From Anodontia alba (Eukaryota > Mollusca > Bivalvia > Lucinida > Lucinidae), in NCBI GenBank assembly GCA_964016985.1, contig OZ024828.1, positions 13,415,742-13,479,741 of the forward strand: a stretch of 64,000 bases of DNA. Direction: 5' to 3'. This document shows, one piece after another, positions 22,296 through 32,748 of this stretch (position 1 is its first letter; each line of letters begins with the position of its first letter). Under the pieces are notes generated by a model. The model did not search any database. It was given only the letters and a program-made list of their open reading frames with translations, and was not told the origin of the DNA. The position numbers and the translations under genes were made by a program.

Positions 22296-23747
22296 TTCCC
22301 TCATGAGTTTTACAGAAACCATGAATATAAGTACATTTTGATCAAAATGTTATTTAACCTCTACCATTCTCTGGGCTAATTCAGCAGACGCCAAAATAGA
22401 CCATATTGTCTTATTTTCCCAGAAAAATAGGATTTGACGTTTCATGCAAATGTCTCCATTGGATATAATTTGCAAGAAATGTCAAAACCTGTTTTCTGGG
22501 GAAAAATAAGAAATATATTAAAATATCTCGTCTGCTGAAATTTTTACTCAGTTGTATGCGTTAAAATAGCTACCGCAGTAGTGCACAGCCTGTTTTCTTT
22601 GCTATACAGCTCTAGGACAGTATGTGCAGTACTTTGATGGCAGATGAAACTATAAAATTGCTTCCCCACCCCGTCCCACGCCCGATAATCTTCTTTCACA
22701 TTTAACTACGCATCACGATTACTGAAGGCTGAGATTAACCTATTATTTATATAAATCCTGCTTATTTATCTGATGTTGGAGTTCAAAAAATACATATGCC
22801 CAGATATAGACTGGCTCCAGTCTCCTGTGACAAAATGTTTATACTTAATATCCTGTTTGATAATCCAGTCTAGTGACTTGCCTTTGTAATCATATTATTT
22901 TGGTTTGATTTTAGTGGTTTATTAAACAGGGTTATAACAATAAATATTTAGCCAATGGAGACTAGGGCCAGATAAGGCACTTTTTAAACTAAAAACTTTT
23001 TGATATTTTTCTTATTTCTCCATGAAAACATAGATTGTGGGTGATTATTAGAAGCGCCCTGAGACACCAACTGGAACAATATTCGTCAGATAGGTATGGG
23101 AAATAATCTGTACGATAAGCTGTTGGCGAAAAGTAAGTTATTTCCCGTTGAGTCACTTCGTAATTTTATCGGATTCTCTTACCTGTATGAAATAGTCATT
23201 CAGTGACGGTCAGTTATGACATGTACCGAAGAAGGTTATTCCAAAAGTCCATTAATCCTGTTATCGCGTTTTAAGAACCAGTTGTTTTTAAATAATTATA
23301 TATATAGAACCTTTCCACCATTCAGTCTTTTATAGCCGACTGATTTTCTAGGTCTTAAAGTTGAATGAGATATGTCTGCAACTTTTAGTCAACAGATTGT
23401 TAAAGGGAAGGGTCCACAAACTTTAATGTCACTTCAGAAAAAAAGGGGTTAAAGAGGCAAACATTTGCCACAAATTTTATGGTAGTCATTTGGGGAGATA
23501 TGGTCTTTTATACATTTCATAAGAGCTTTCTATGGAGGCCGCCATTTTGTCGGTCATGTCACGTGACGAAATAAGAAATCACTAATTTCAAGCATAAGGA
23601 TAAGTTGTTTTCTCTTTAAAAAAGTAAATTTTCATTATATGCAATAAAAGAGATATAAATTATCTTGCGTTAGAATGGCTGTTATTTGAGATTTTTATTG
23701 TAAGTTTATGACGGCTTAAACTCACAGCCTCGTTCTGGACTCATATT
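22296..23747. other. No recognised gene
   Basis: AT-rich sequence. A half hairpin core (AACATAGATTGTGGGTGATT) lies at about 23027. No coding motif in either strand. Confidence 0.5.
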
Positions 23748-24027
23748 CATTACGAAAACATGCCTATTCAAATATACTGAAAAGTTAATCACCGAAAAAT
23801 TGAAAATTTTCAGACAAAAACTTCAAATATTTTTCATATTTCTGCTCAAAACATTGATTGTGGGTACTCGTTAGAACCGCCTCACTGAGGCGGTTCTAAC
23901 GAATACCCACAATTTATGTTTTTGAGCAGAAATAAGAAAAATAATGTATACCCCTGTAAACCCCAGTTTTACTATATAAAAGTGGGGTTTAAGGGGGTCA
24001 AAATTATATAGGCGTGTTTTCGTGATG
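23748..24027. mobile_element. Family H element, copy 6
   Basis: Ends CATTACGAAAACATGCC and GTGTTTTCGTGATG. The hairpin arms meet at CCTCACTGAGG, with a change in one arm (GAACCG/CGGTTC) preserved in the other. Confidence 0.88.
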
Positions 24028-24099
24028 ACCATTATTTTAAACTTTATAACTTTCATATAGATTGGTCGATTTTCATGAAACTTGTTGCAAAATGCTTAT

Positions 24100-24360
24100 C
24101 TACTTAATGCTTTTCTTCCAAACTTCAAGTGCTAGTTTATGGGCCCTTCTCTTTAAGGAACGAATCTGTGTATTAACGGGTCGACTAACATGTTCTCCAT
24201 GAGATAAGTCCCTCCGGACAAAGCAAATACATTTCGGCTCGGTTTGTGACAAACGAGCGAATGTCTGCTCAAATTGATTGCAATAAAAACTATTTGCACT
24301 GATTGCAGCCAACGCTTTTATTCCATTCATCAAAGAACGTTCGATGTGATCACACCACAT
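24100..24360 (-). CDS. Unrecognised 86-codon open frame
   Basis: An open frame starting MWCDHIERSLMNGIKALAAI and ending in a basic helix-like LKRRAHKLALEVWKKSIK. Its composition is less AT-biased than its surroundings and contains no simple repeat. No motif, splice structure or homologue within the window was recognised. It lies head to head with the decayed frame at 24433. It may be a mobile-element fragment or chance. Confidence 0.15.
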   Translation of the reverse strand: MWCDHIERSLMNGIKALAAISANSFYCNQFEQTFARLSQTEPKCICFVRRDLSHGEHVSRPVNTQIRSLKRRAHKLALEVWKKSIK

Positions 24361-24432
24361 TGAATCACACCATATTAGACGCCATATTGGATTTTTCGAG
24401 TTTGAATCTAGAACATATTATTCGCCATTATG

Positions 24433-25016
24433 GAAGACTTCCACCTGCCGAGTGGAGCTGTTGCTTCTCTGAGAAAATTTCGTCTTATTGGTTTCCCTGT
24501 TTGGTCACTTTAATAGGGAAAAACTACAACATTGACAGTGACCTGGGATAATTCAACTCCGCTGAAGAAGGAAGCTGTCCGGCAAAGGACTTCGCCAAGT
24601 TGCGGAGATCCATGCAAAATATCCAAGATGGACAAAAGAAACGACATACGCCGACGACATCAGCGCTTTCAAGACACAGCAAGTACAAGAGCGTCACCAA
24701 CCAGTGACTACAGACACATTCGCCTTCTCCACTACTCAAGAAGATGTAGAGGACTCGTTCACAGACACTAGATACTAACCAGGAAGAGGTGATCGACGAC
24801 GTCGACATTGCCAACAAGCCATACCCCTACACGAAAGCGGAAGGGATGACGTAGTTTTTACCAAAGTTTGTAATTTTGACGCTGTAATAGTTAAGGCTTA
24901 CCGACAGCAGCGACCAGACGAAATCAGACGAAACCATCAACCTAGACTTACCAGTCCTTTTCGTCTATAACCTCGAAGACAACGAATGGGTACCTGTAAA
25001 AAGAATCAACCTCTGA
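24433..25016 (+). pseudogene. Decayed reading frame of unknown family
   Basis: From an ATG at 24433 the sequence reads MEDFHLPSGAVASLRKFRLI, meets stops near 24510, then continues TLTVTWDNSTPLKKEA. Later pieces in other frames include AEEGSCPAKDFAKLRR, EEVIDDVDIANKPYPY, CNFDAVIVKAYRQQRPDE and INLDLPVLFVYNLEDNEW. The last two and the PYPY segment align with parts of the minus-strand frame at 2780-3298 (KEPYPI, AVVIKAQRLQ, FNIDLPAFF). Several stops and frame changes show it is dead. Function is unknown; a mobile-element or recently expanded host protein family is likely. The array element at 25251 starts about 230 bp downstream. Confidence 0.4.
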
Positions 25017-25250
25017 GCACTACGACGAAAAAATGTGCGATCATGTAAAGAAACAGAAGAAGCCGATCCATGCGTCAACCGAATATACTGGTACGGTCAA
25101 TCTGATCAGTCATGTAAAGACCCCAAGGGTATTGGTGGAGGGGATCCGCTGAAGACGTCTCGTCATCCAGACCCAAAAAAGCGGGCCTGTGAGAAGACAT
25201 CCTTTGCAACATTCCGACTCCTGACATGGCAATGTAAATGTAACCTTTTT

Positions 25251-26377
25251 GTCCCCCGACGCTAGTCGAAGGGGACTATAGTAATGGGTTCGTCCGTCCG
25301 ACCGTAGACACAATCTTCTCTCCGCAACTCCTCCTACAGTTTTCAAAGGATATTGATGAAACTTTCCACTTATTGTTCCCATGACCTAAAGCTCATATTT
25401 TATCAAGGTCTTGCTTGATTGATTTCTACCAGTTATAGTCCTTTTGGCAATTTTTCAACAGAAGTTATTGTCTCTGCAACTCTTCTTGCAGTTTTCAGTG
25501 GATTTTAGTGAAACCTTCCAGTTATTGTTGCCATGACCTGAAGAGGATCATATTATATCGAAGTCGTGCTTTGACTGGTTTTTACCAGAGTTATGGCCCT
25601 TTGTCAGTTTTATCCATTTATAAACAGAAGTTCTTGTCTCTGCAACTTCTCTTACATTTCTCAAGGGATATTGATGAAACTTTCAAGTTATTGTTTCCAT
25701 GACCTGAAGATGATAATATTTTATCGAGGTCATGCTCAACTGATTTTTACCAGAGTTGCAGTCCTTTGGCATTTTTAACAGTAAGTCTTGTTTCTGCAAC
25801 TCCTCTTGTAGTTTTCAGTGGATTTTAGTGAAACCTTCCAGTTATTTTTGCCATGACCTGAAGAGGGTCATATTGTACCAAGATTACGCTTGACTGCTTT
25901 TTACTTGAGGTCTGGCCCTTTGTCCGTTTTAGCCATTTATCAACAGAAGTTCTAGTCTCCGCAAATCCTCCTACGTTTCTCAAGGGATATTGATGAAACT
26001 TTCCAGTTATTGTTTTCATGATCTGAAGATGATCATATTTTATCAAAGTCATGTTTGACTGATTTTACCAGAGTTATAGCCCTTTGGCAATTTTTCAACC
26101 GTAGGTCTTGTCTGCAACTCCTCTTGCAGTTTTCAGTGGATTTTAATGAAACCTCCCAGTTATTGTTGCCATGACCTGAAGAGGGTCATATTATACTGAG
26201 ATCACGCTTGACTGCTTTTTACCTGAGTTATAGCCCTTTGTCCGTTTTAGCCATTTATCAACAGAAGTTCTCGTCTCCGCAACTCCTCCTACATTTCTTA
26301 AGGTTATTGATGAAACCTTCCAGTTATTGTTTCCATGACCTAAACATGATCATATTTTATCGAGGTCATGCTCAATG
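25251..26377 (+). mobile_element. Array element with dimeric ~318 bp higher-order unit
   Basis: It opens with the hairpin CCCCCGACGCTAGTCGAAGG and a GTCCGTCCGACCG run. Seven monomers follow, six of them clearly alternating between two types: one with GCAGTTTTCAGTGGATTTTA, one with TCAAGGGATATTGATGAAAC. Monomer starts at about 25470, 25637, 25790, 25955, 26110 and 26275 give alternating spacings of about 165 and 153 bp. The right end is not a recognisable hairpin. Confidence 0.75.
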
Positions 26378-27580
26378 CATTCAACTTAAATAATTTGGAG
26401 ATCACTTTTTTCCGTAAATTGTTCCTTACAGGAAAAATAAAGAAAAGAAGTCTTTTGAAAGGGTTGTAAAATATCAAAACATTTTTAGGACATATATGTT
26501 ATATAGGGGATCTTGCATGAGTGATCATTCAATATGAAATTTATGAAACGAGCTTGGGTAATTTCGGAGTATTCTACGAGCCTTGGCGAGCAAAATACTG
26601 AAATTACCCAACGAGTTTCATAAATTTCCTGTTAAATGACCACGAATGTAAGATTCTGTTTATCTCATGGCCCTTCCGGTGACAAAAAAAAATGCACAAA
26701 ATATATTAAGATAACGGCTTTCCATAGCTAAGCGGAACAACTCACTACGAAGGATTCAATAGTACTACGCAACAAATTTAGTTCGCATATTATTTAATAA
26801 GTACCGAAAATAACTAGAATTATTACCTCATTAAACTGTAGGAAATAATGATGATTTTTATTTGAGCTAATCTATATTTCATTTGAATAAATGAATTTAA
26901 AAATAAATATTCCCTTCAACGTCATTCAGCGAGTCAATACGTCACTGAGAAACAGTAGGGAAATCCCCCGGTCAGCTGTCGTATTTAAAGGTCATTGACC
27001 TAGATCAATACAGTTTATAAGGTGGTTGATACACCCAAAGTAAATGACATATTTCAAGGACATAAAACATTTTAACTGTAGTTTGGATTTGGATTTGGAT
27101 TTGACACATTTATTGACTGTCGGAGTCATGGTATCCTCCAATGCTTTTTTGGAGGAGGTAATTTTTTTTCATTGCCTGTTTGAAAGTGCCTCTAAATATG
27201 TTGCTGGAAAACATCGAATTTTAACCACCATGAATATTTCTGGTAGCTGTATTGTTCACACTGTGATTGTGTTGTGTCTTCCCCTTCCATCGGTCTGACA
27301 TTTATCATTCATCTCAAAATCATCTCAAAATTGAAGGCAGGATCTGTTTTAAAAGTGAAAGTTGTATCGGCGAACGCGGACACCATTTTGGTTGCTATCA
27401 ATAAGCGGAGTAATACGAATATTAATGAGGGTAATTAGGCTAACCAATGGGAAGCCTTGCAGGTGTTATAACACGTGTGGTTATATGATTTTTATGACAT
27501 GGGTTATTTCACTGAATAACTTGACGGTCATGTGATAAAAACATATTCACCACATACTGACACTTCAAAAACCTATTGCA
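26378..27580. other. No recognised gene
   Basis: AT-rich; a weak inverted pair at 26540-26630 (GAAACGAGCTTGGGTAATTT and AAATTACCCAACGAGTTTC). The 27044-27298 frame has no motif. Confidence 0.45.
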
Positions 27581-27710
27581 TCATGCAGTCTGAATTGACA
27601 CGCTTTAGGTACGAGATTAAAAGCTCAACCTTTTTGCCGACTGTCTAAATTCTTAAATTTACTGACTGGACTCATTCATTATGCACAATGTCCAGGCGAG
27701 GTGACCTAGT
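27581..27710 (-). repeat. R-family end fragment, inverted
   Basis: Reverse complement of part of 2340-2510 (shared GGTACGAGATTAAAAGCTCA and GGCGAGGTGACCTAGTT). It directly abuts the hairpin end at 27711. Confidence 0.75.
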
Positions 27711-27940
27711 TGTCCCCCGACGTTAGTCGAAGGGAACTATTAAAATGGGTTAGTCTGTCCATCCTTCCGCAGACAAAATGAGATTCGTAGTTTGTGGACG
27801 CAACTCCTCTTACAGCTTTAACCAATCTTTTTGAAACTTTTTTGTCATGGTCTGAAGATGTGCCTCTGGTTTTGGGGTTATCCTCCCGTTATTTTTATCA
27901 ACTTTTTCCACTGTTTCGACTTTGGCAACAAACATATTTG
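27711..27940 (+). mobile_element. Left end of an array element (same family as 25251)
   Basis: Starts TGTCCCCCGACGTTAGTCGA, then CTGTCCATCC and one monomer start CAACTCCTCTTACAGC...TTTTTGAAACTTT. It then passes into the TGCCTACT array. Confidence 0.7.
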
Positions 27941-28346
27941 GAGCTGCCTACTGTGCCTATCCTGCTTTGTCATTGGCTACTGAGCTGCCTACCCTGTCTA
28001 TTCAAAGGGAACTGGGCTGCCCATTCTGCCTACTGAGCTACCTACTCAGTTGGAACTGAGCTGCCTATTCTGCCTACTGCATGTTCACTGGCTACTGAGC
28101 TGCCTACTCTGCCTATTCAGTTGGAACTGAGCTACCTATTCTGCCTACTGCTTTCTCATTAGCTACTGAGCTGCCTACACTGCCTACTCAACTGGAACTG
28201 AGCTGCCTATTCTGCCTACTTCTTGTTCACTGGCTACTGAGCTGTCCACTCTGCCTATTCTAAACTGCTTGTTTATTGGCTACTGAGTTGCCTACTCTGC
28301 CTATTCAGCGGGAACTGCTTGTGAGCTGCCCATTCTGCCTACTACA
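27941..28346 (+). repeat. TGCCTACT tandem array, block 1
   Basis: About eleven doublets of the form GAGCTGCCTAxTCTGCCTACT separated by short spacers such as TTCACTGGCTACT or AGTTGGAACT. Stops in the frames and degeneracy argue against coding. Confidence 0.8.
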
Positions 28347-28388
28347 TGTTCGTTGGCTGGCATCGAATTCAGTACCTCTAGCAGTAGA

Positions 28389-29085
28389 TTTGTTTGTGTT
28401 GAGGTTTTACAGCCCAATCAATGCATTAGGATAATGTAGAGCATGGTCAGTTTACCTAACACTTTTACTGGACAGGCACCGGCACAGTGGCTCAGTGGTA
28501 GAGCGTCCGCTTTGTGACCGGGAGGTTGCGGGTTCGATCCCCGGCTGGGTCATACCAAAGACTTTAAAAATGGTACTAGCTGCTCTTTCGCTTGGCGCTC
28601 AGCATTAAGAAAGTAGAGCTAGAACTGGTCAGCTCAGTGTCAGTATAATGTGACTGGGTGGAATATCATGTCAAAGTGTCTGGGGCGTGATATTTCAGTG
28701 AGGCAGCACTCTAAAAGTGAGCATTGAGCTCCCTGCCACATCCAGACACCGTCGCGATATGACTAAAAAAGGTTGAAAGCGACGTTAAGCCCAAATCAAA
28801 CAAAATACTGGACAGGCTTAGTCCTCTAAGCGGTTAACCAGTGTTGTGGACATTCTTTCACCAGAGACTGACAACTGCGTTTCTTCAATCAGCGGAAGGG
28901 AGAGAATAACCGTAGAAAATATTCATGATCAATATCCATGAAAGAATGTTGGCGACCTCGGCTGGGGTCGAACCAGCGACCTCCTGGTCTCCAGTCGGGC
29001 ACGCATCCAACTGAGCCACCGGGTCGAACCAGCGACCTCCTGGTCTCCAGTCGGGCACGCATCCAACTGAGCCACCAAGGCTGGC
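28389..29085 (-). mobile_element. SINE-1 interrupted by a second SINE
   Basis: Flanked by the TSD TCTAGCAGTAGA (28377-28388 and 29086-29097). The 3' part is 28389-28477 and the 5' part 28818-29085. The tRNA-like head is tandemly duplicated: a roughly 56 bp segment with CGACCTCCTGGTCTCCAGTC and CATCCAACTGAGCCACC occurs twice. The open frame here is a by-product. Confidence 0.9.
28478..28805 (+). mobile_element. SINE-2 (tRNA-derived) nested in SINE-1
   Basis: A tRNA-like head with A box GTGGCTCAGTGGTAGAGCG and B box GGGTTCGATCCCC is followed by a long body and the tail CGACGTTAAGCCCAAATCAA. It is flanked by the TSD TACTGGACAGGC (28466-28477 and 28806-28817), which is SINE-1 sequence. It is not taken as a functional tRNA gene because the head runs straight into the SINE body. 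Confidence 0.92.
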
Positions 29086-29097
29086 TCTAGCAGTAGA

Positions 29098-29812
29098 GGC
29101 GTGCACTAACCACTGAGCTAATCACGATTTACATGGGCTACTTTTAAAGAAAAGAGTTTGTTCACGGAGGGAGCAAATTCTTTCCTAGAAGTGTTACTCC
29201 TGTTTGGAAAGGGACTGAAAGCCAGGGAAGGAAAGTCATGTTTCCTACAGAATGCACTTGACCATGGACAATTTAATTTAAATTTGCTCATTTCAGAAAC
29301 CAATGCTGGGTTAATACCTCTATAATACATTATGGTTATGTGTTGATAGCAATGGTATCAGTATCAACCCTGTATATTATTGGACCTTCAGCTTAGCTAA
29401 TTGATCTTAGGCTTATAAGTGGGTCTCGGGTTGATAATTCAGTCAATAACCATAATCCTATCATGTGAAAATCTCAATATACATGAATAAGGCAAGCAGA
29501 TCTATGTATCTTAATGTCAGTATTACACCAGATTTACATATTTATGGCAACAACTTGCTTTGATATGTATAAGGAAAAAAGGATTGACTTAAATTAAGTG
29601 AATTAAACATTTTTTCTACCTATAACAAGCATATTAGTTGTGTTCACTAATAAACAAACAAGTAGTCTACTTACTTTCACTGAAATAAATTTCTGTTTTA
29701 TCTAAAACATCCTAAATACACTTTTTTAAAGCTTTATCACAACAAAGACTGCAATCAAAATGCCTGCTGTATTTCCCGCCAATTTCACCTGACAAAGGCT
29801 TTAGGTAAAAAT
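29098..29812. other. No recognised gene
   Basis: AT-rich sequence between the two TGCCTACT blocks. The minus frame at 29118-29330 shows no motif. Confidence 0.5.
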
Positions 29813-30233
29813 AGAGTTGCCTACTGTGCCTATTGCATAAAGTATTCCAGTTGAAGCTGCCTAATCTGCCTACTGCAGAAAATAAAATAAGGTTGAGTTG
29901 CTTACTCTGCCTACAGAAAAAAAAAATTAAGTTTGAGCTGCCTACTGTGCCTACTGCAAGTAGTAAACAAAGTTAGAGCTGCCTACTCTGCCTCCTACAG
30001 AAATTAAATAAGCTTGAGTTGCATACTCTGCCTATAGTGAAAATAAATTAGGTTAGAGTTGCCTACTCTGCCTATTGTACAAAATAAACTGACTTTGAGC
30101 TGGCTACTGGTTGCATATTCTGCCCATAGGCAGCAAAAAGGGCAACAAATAGGCAGCTCTTGCCTACTGGAGCTGCCTACAGATTATATGTAAAACAGTA
30201 GGCCACCCATAGGCTGCCTATGGGCAGCCTATA
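29813..30233 (+). repeat. TGCCTACT tandem array, block 2
   Basis: About eight further doublets (GAGTTGCCTACTCTGCC type) with different spacers (AAAATAAA-rich), ending in a palindromic GGCTGCCTATGGGCAGCCTA segment at about 30208. Confidence 0.8.
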
Positions 30234-30931
30234 GGCAGCCTCATTTTCTTTTTTCAAATGGGAATCCAAGATGCTATCTTGAAATCTGAAAGATGGCTGT
30301 TATCTTCAAATCTATTTTCTGCTTCTTCTCCAGAACCGAAAGGCCAATTGACTTGAAACTTGGTAGGATGCATCAAGGTGTCTTGTTGAGCAAAAATAGC
30401 TAAAATTGTTTCGATCTGAAATCCAAAAATGGCCACCATATTGAAAATCTATTGTTTTGCTTCTTCTCCTGAAATGAAAGGCCAACTGACATGGAAGTGG
30501 GGTGACTAGTAGATAAAAAAAATAGCTAAAATTGTTCCGATTGGAAATCCACCGTCTTAAAACTCAATTTTTACTTCTTCTCCTGAAAGGCCATTTGTCT
30601 TGAAATTTGATAGGAAGCATCAGGGTGGCTAGTAGATCAAAACAGCTAACATCATTCTGATCAAAAATCCAAGATGGTCGTCATGGCTGCCGTCTTGAAA
30701 ATTTATTTTTCGCTTCTTCTCCTGAAATGAAAGGCCAAATAGCTCCAGTCTTGGTGAAAGCATCAGGGTGACTTGTAGAAAAAAAAAGCTTTAATCGTTC
30801 CGATCAGAAATCCAAGATGGCTGCCATGGCCGCTATCTTTGAAATCTATTTTGCACGTCTTCTCCTGAACCAAAAGTCCAATTTATCTGGTAATCAGGTG
30901 TGCGATACAGGGCCGTCTTGGTCCTCTTGTA
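30234..30931 (+). mobile_element. Satellite-like array element (AAGATGGC type), right part
   Basis: Four or five units of about 140 bp with GCTTCTTCTCCTGAA, AAAGGCCAATTGAC and AAATCCAAGATGG. It ends at AGGGCCGTCTTGGTCCTCTT (30908-30927), the hairpin end shared with 34842 and 34951. Confidence 0.7.
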
Positions 30932-30939
30932 TTATTAAT

Positions 30940-32748
30940 TCACCTGAGCATGAAGTGCTCATGGTGAGCTATTGTGATCGGTCAATGTCCGTCGTGCTGC
31001 GTCAACAATTGCTTTAAAGCCTACTTCTCTTACACTCTTGGGCCAGTAGACTTGAAACTTGGTAGGAAGCATCGAGGTGACTTGCAGATGAAAAATAGCA
31101 AAAATCGTTCCTATCTGGAAATCCAAGATGGCATGGCGGCCATCTTGAAAATCTATTTATCACTTCTTCTCCTGAACCAAAGGGCCAATTGACTCGAAAC
31201 TTGGTAGGAAGCATCAGGGTGACTTGTAGATCAAAAATAGCTAAATCGTTCCGATCGGATATCCAAGATGGCCGCAATCTTGAAAATCTACTTTTTGCTT
31301 CTTCTCCTTAACCAAAAGACCAATTAATTCAAAACTTGTTAGAAAGCACCGGGATGACTTGTAAAATAAAAATAGCTAAAAACGATCCGATTTGAAATCC
31401 TAGATGGCCGACATGGCAGCCATCTTAAAAGTCTATTTTATCGCTTCTTCTCCTAAACCGAAAGGCTAATTGACTCAAAACTTGATAGGAAGCATCGGGG
31501 TGACTTGTAAATCAAAAATAGCTAAAATAGTTTCAATTGGAAATCCAAGATGGCTGCCATGGAGGCCATCTTTAAAATCTATTTTTCACTTCTTCTCCTG
31601 AACCAGAGGTCCAGTTGACTAGAAACTTGGTACGAAGCATAGGGGTGACTTGTAGATCAAACAAGCTAAAATTGTTCAGATGGGAAATCCAAGATGGCAG
31701 CCATGGCTGCCATCTTGAAAATCTATTTTTTGCTTCTTCTCCTGAACCGAAAGGCCAATTGTCTCAAAACTGAATAGGAAGCATCGCCGGCGTCGGTCGC
31801 TCAGTTGGATGCGCCGTCCGACTGGAGACCAGAAGGTCACGGGTTCAACCCCCGCCGAGGTCGGCAACATTCTTTCGTGGAGATTGATCATGAAATATTT
31901 TCTACGGTCATTCTCTCCCTTCCGCTGATTCAAGAAGGACAGTTGTCAGTTTCTGGCGAAAGAATGTGCACAATACTGGTTAACCGCTTAGAGGACTAAG
32001 CCTGCCCAGTTAATGTGTGGCTAGGTAAACTGACCGCGCTCGACATGACCCCATTGGGTTGACTGGGCCGTAAAACCTCAACACAAACAATTATAGGAAG
32101 CATCGGGATGACTTTTAGATCAAAAATACCTTAAGTCGTTCCTATCGGAAATCCAAGATGGCGCGGCCATGAAAATCAATTTTTCGCTTCTTCTCCTGAA
32201 CCGAAAGGCTAATTGACTTCAAACTTGGTAGGAAGCATCAGGGTGACTTGTTGATAAAAAATAGCTCAAATCGTTCCAGTCATAAATCCAAGATGGCCAC
32301 CATGGCGGCCATCTTGAAAATCTGTTGTTCACTTCTTCTCTTGAAACGAAAGGCCAATTGACTCGAAACTTTGTAGGAAGCATCGGGGTAATTTGTAGAT
32401 AAAAAAAAAAAGTAAACTTGTTCTGATTGGAAATCCAAGACTTGAAAATCTATTTATTGTTTCTTCTCCTGAACCGAAAGGCCAATTGACCCGAACTTGA
32501 TAGGAAGCACAGTGGTGACTGGTAGATCAAAGATAGCTGAAATTGTTCTGAGTGGAAATCCCTTGAAAATCTATTTTTCACTTCTTCTCTTGAACTGGAA
32601 GGCCAGTTACTTGGTGAGAATCATCGAGGTGAATTGTAGATTAACAACAGTTAAAATAGTTTAGATCTGAAATACAAAAAGTCATTCTATCGGAAGTCCA
32701 AAATTGTCGCCCTAGCAGCCATGTTGAAAATCTATTTTAGCTCATCTG
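30940..32748 (+). mobile_element. Satellite-like array element (AAGATGGC type)
   Basis: Starts at the hairpin TCACCTGAGCATGAAGTGCT (to 30968), then GTCCGTCGTGC and TCAACAATT. About a dozen units of 130-145 bp follow, with CTTCTTCTCCTGAACC, GAAACTTGGTAGGAAGCATC and GATCAAAAATAGCTAAAAT. It is split by the SINE at 31786. No right-end hairpin is seen before the next element begins. Confidence 0.7.
31786..32092 (+). mobile_element. SINE-1, full length
   Basis: The best copy of the family. Head GCCGGCGTCGGTCGCTCAGT with B box GGGTTCAACCC, body, and tail GTAAAACCTCAACACAAACA. The TSD ATAGGAAGCATC lies at 31774-31785 and 32093-32104 and is array-unit sequence, so the SINE entered after the array existed. 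Confidence 0.93.

Noticed and set aside
24640..24760. A frame reading TYADDISAF, reminiscent of the reverse transcriptase YADD box.
   Set aside because: None of the flanking reverse transcriptase motifs are present and the frame closes soon on both sides; a neighbouring frame fits the unknown family better.
27794..28036. A Leu/Pro-rich open frame across the TGCCTACT array.
   Set aside because: The array is degenerate with frequent frame changes and the open frame covers only part of it.
28480..28550. A tRNA gene.
   Set aside because: A and B boxes are present but the sequence runs directly into a SINE body with target-site duplications, so it is a SINE head.
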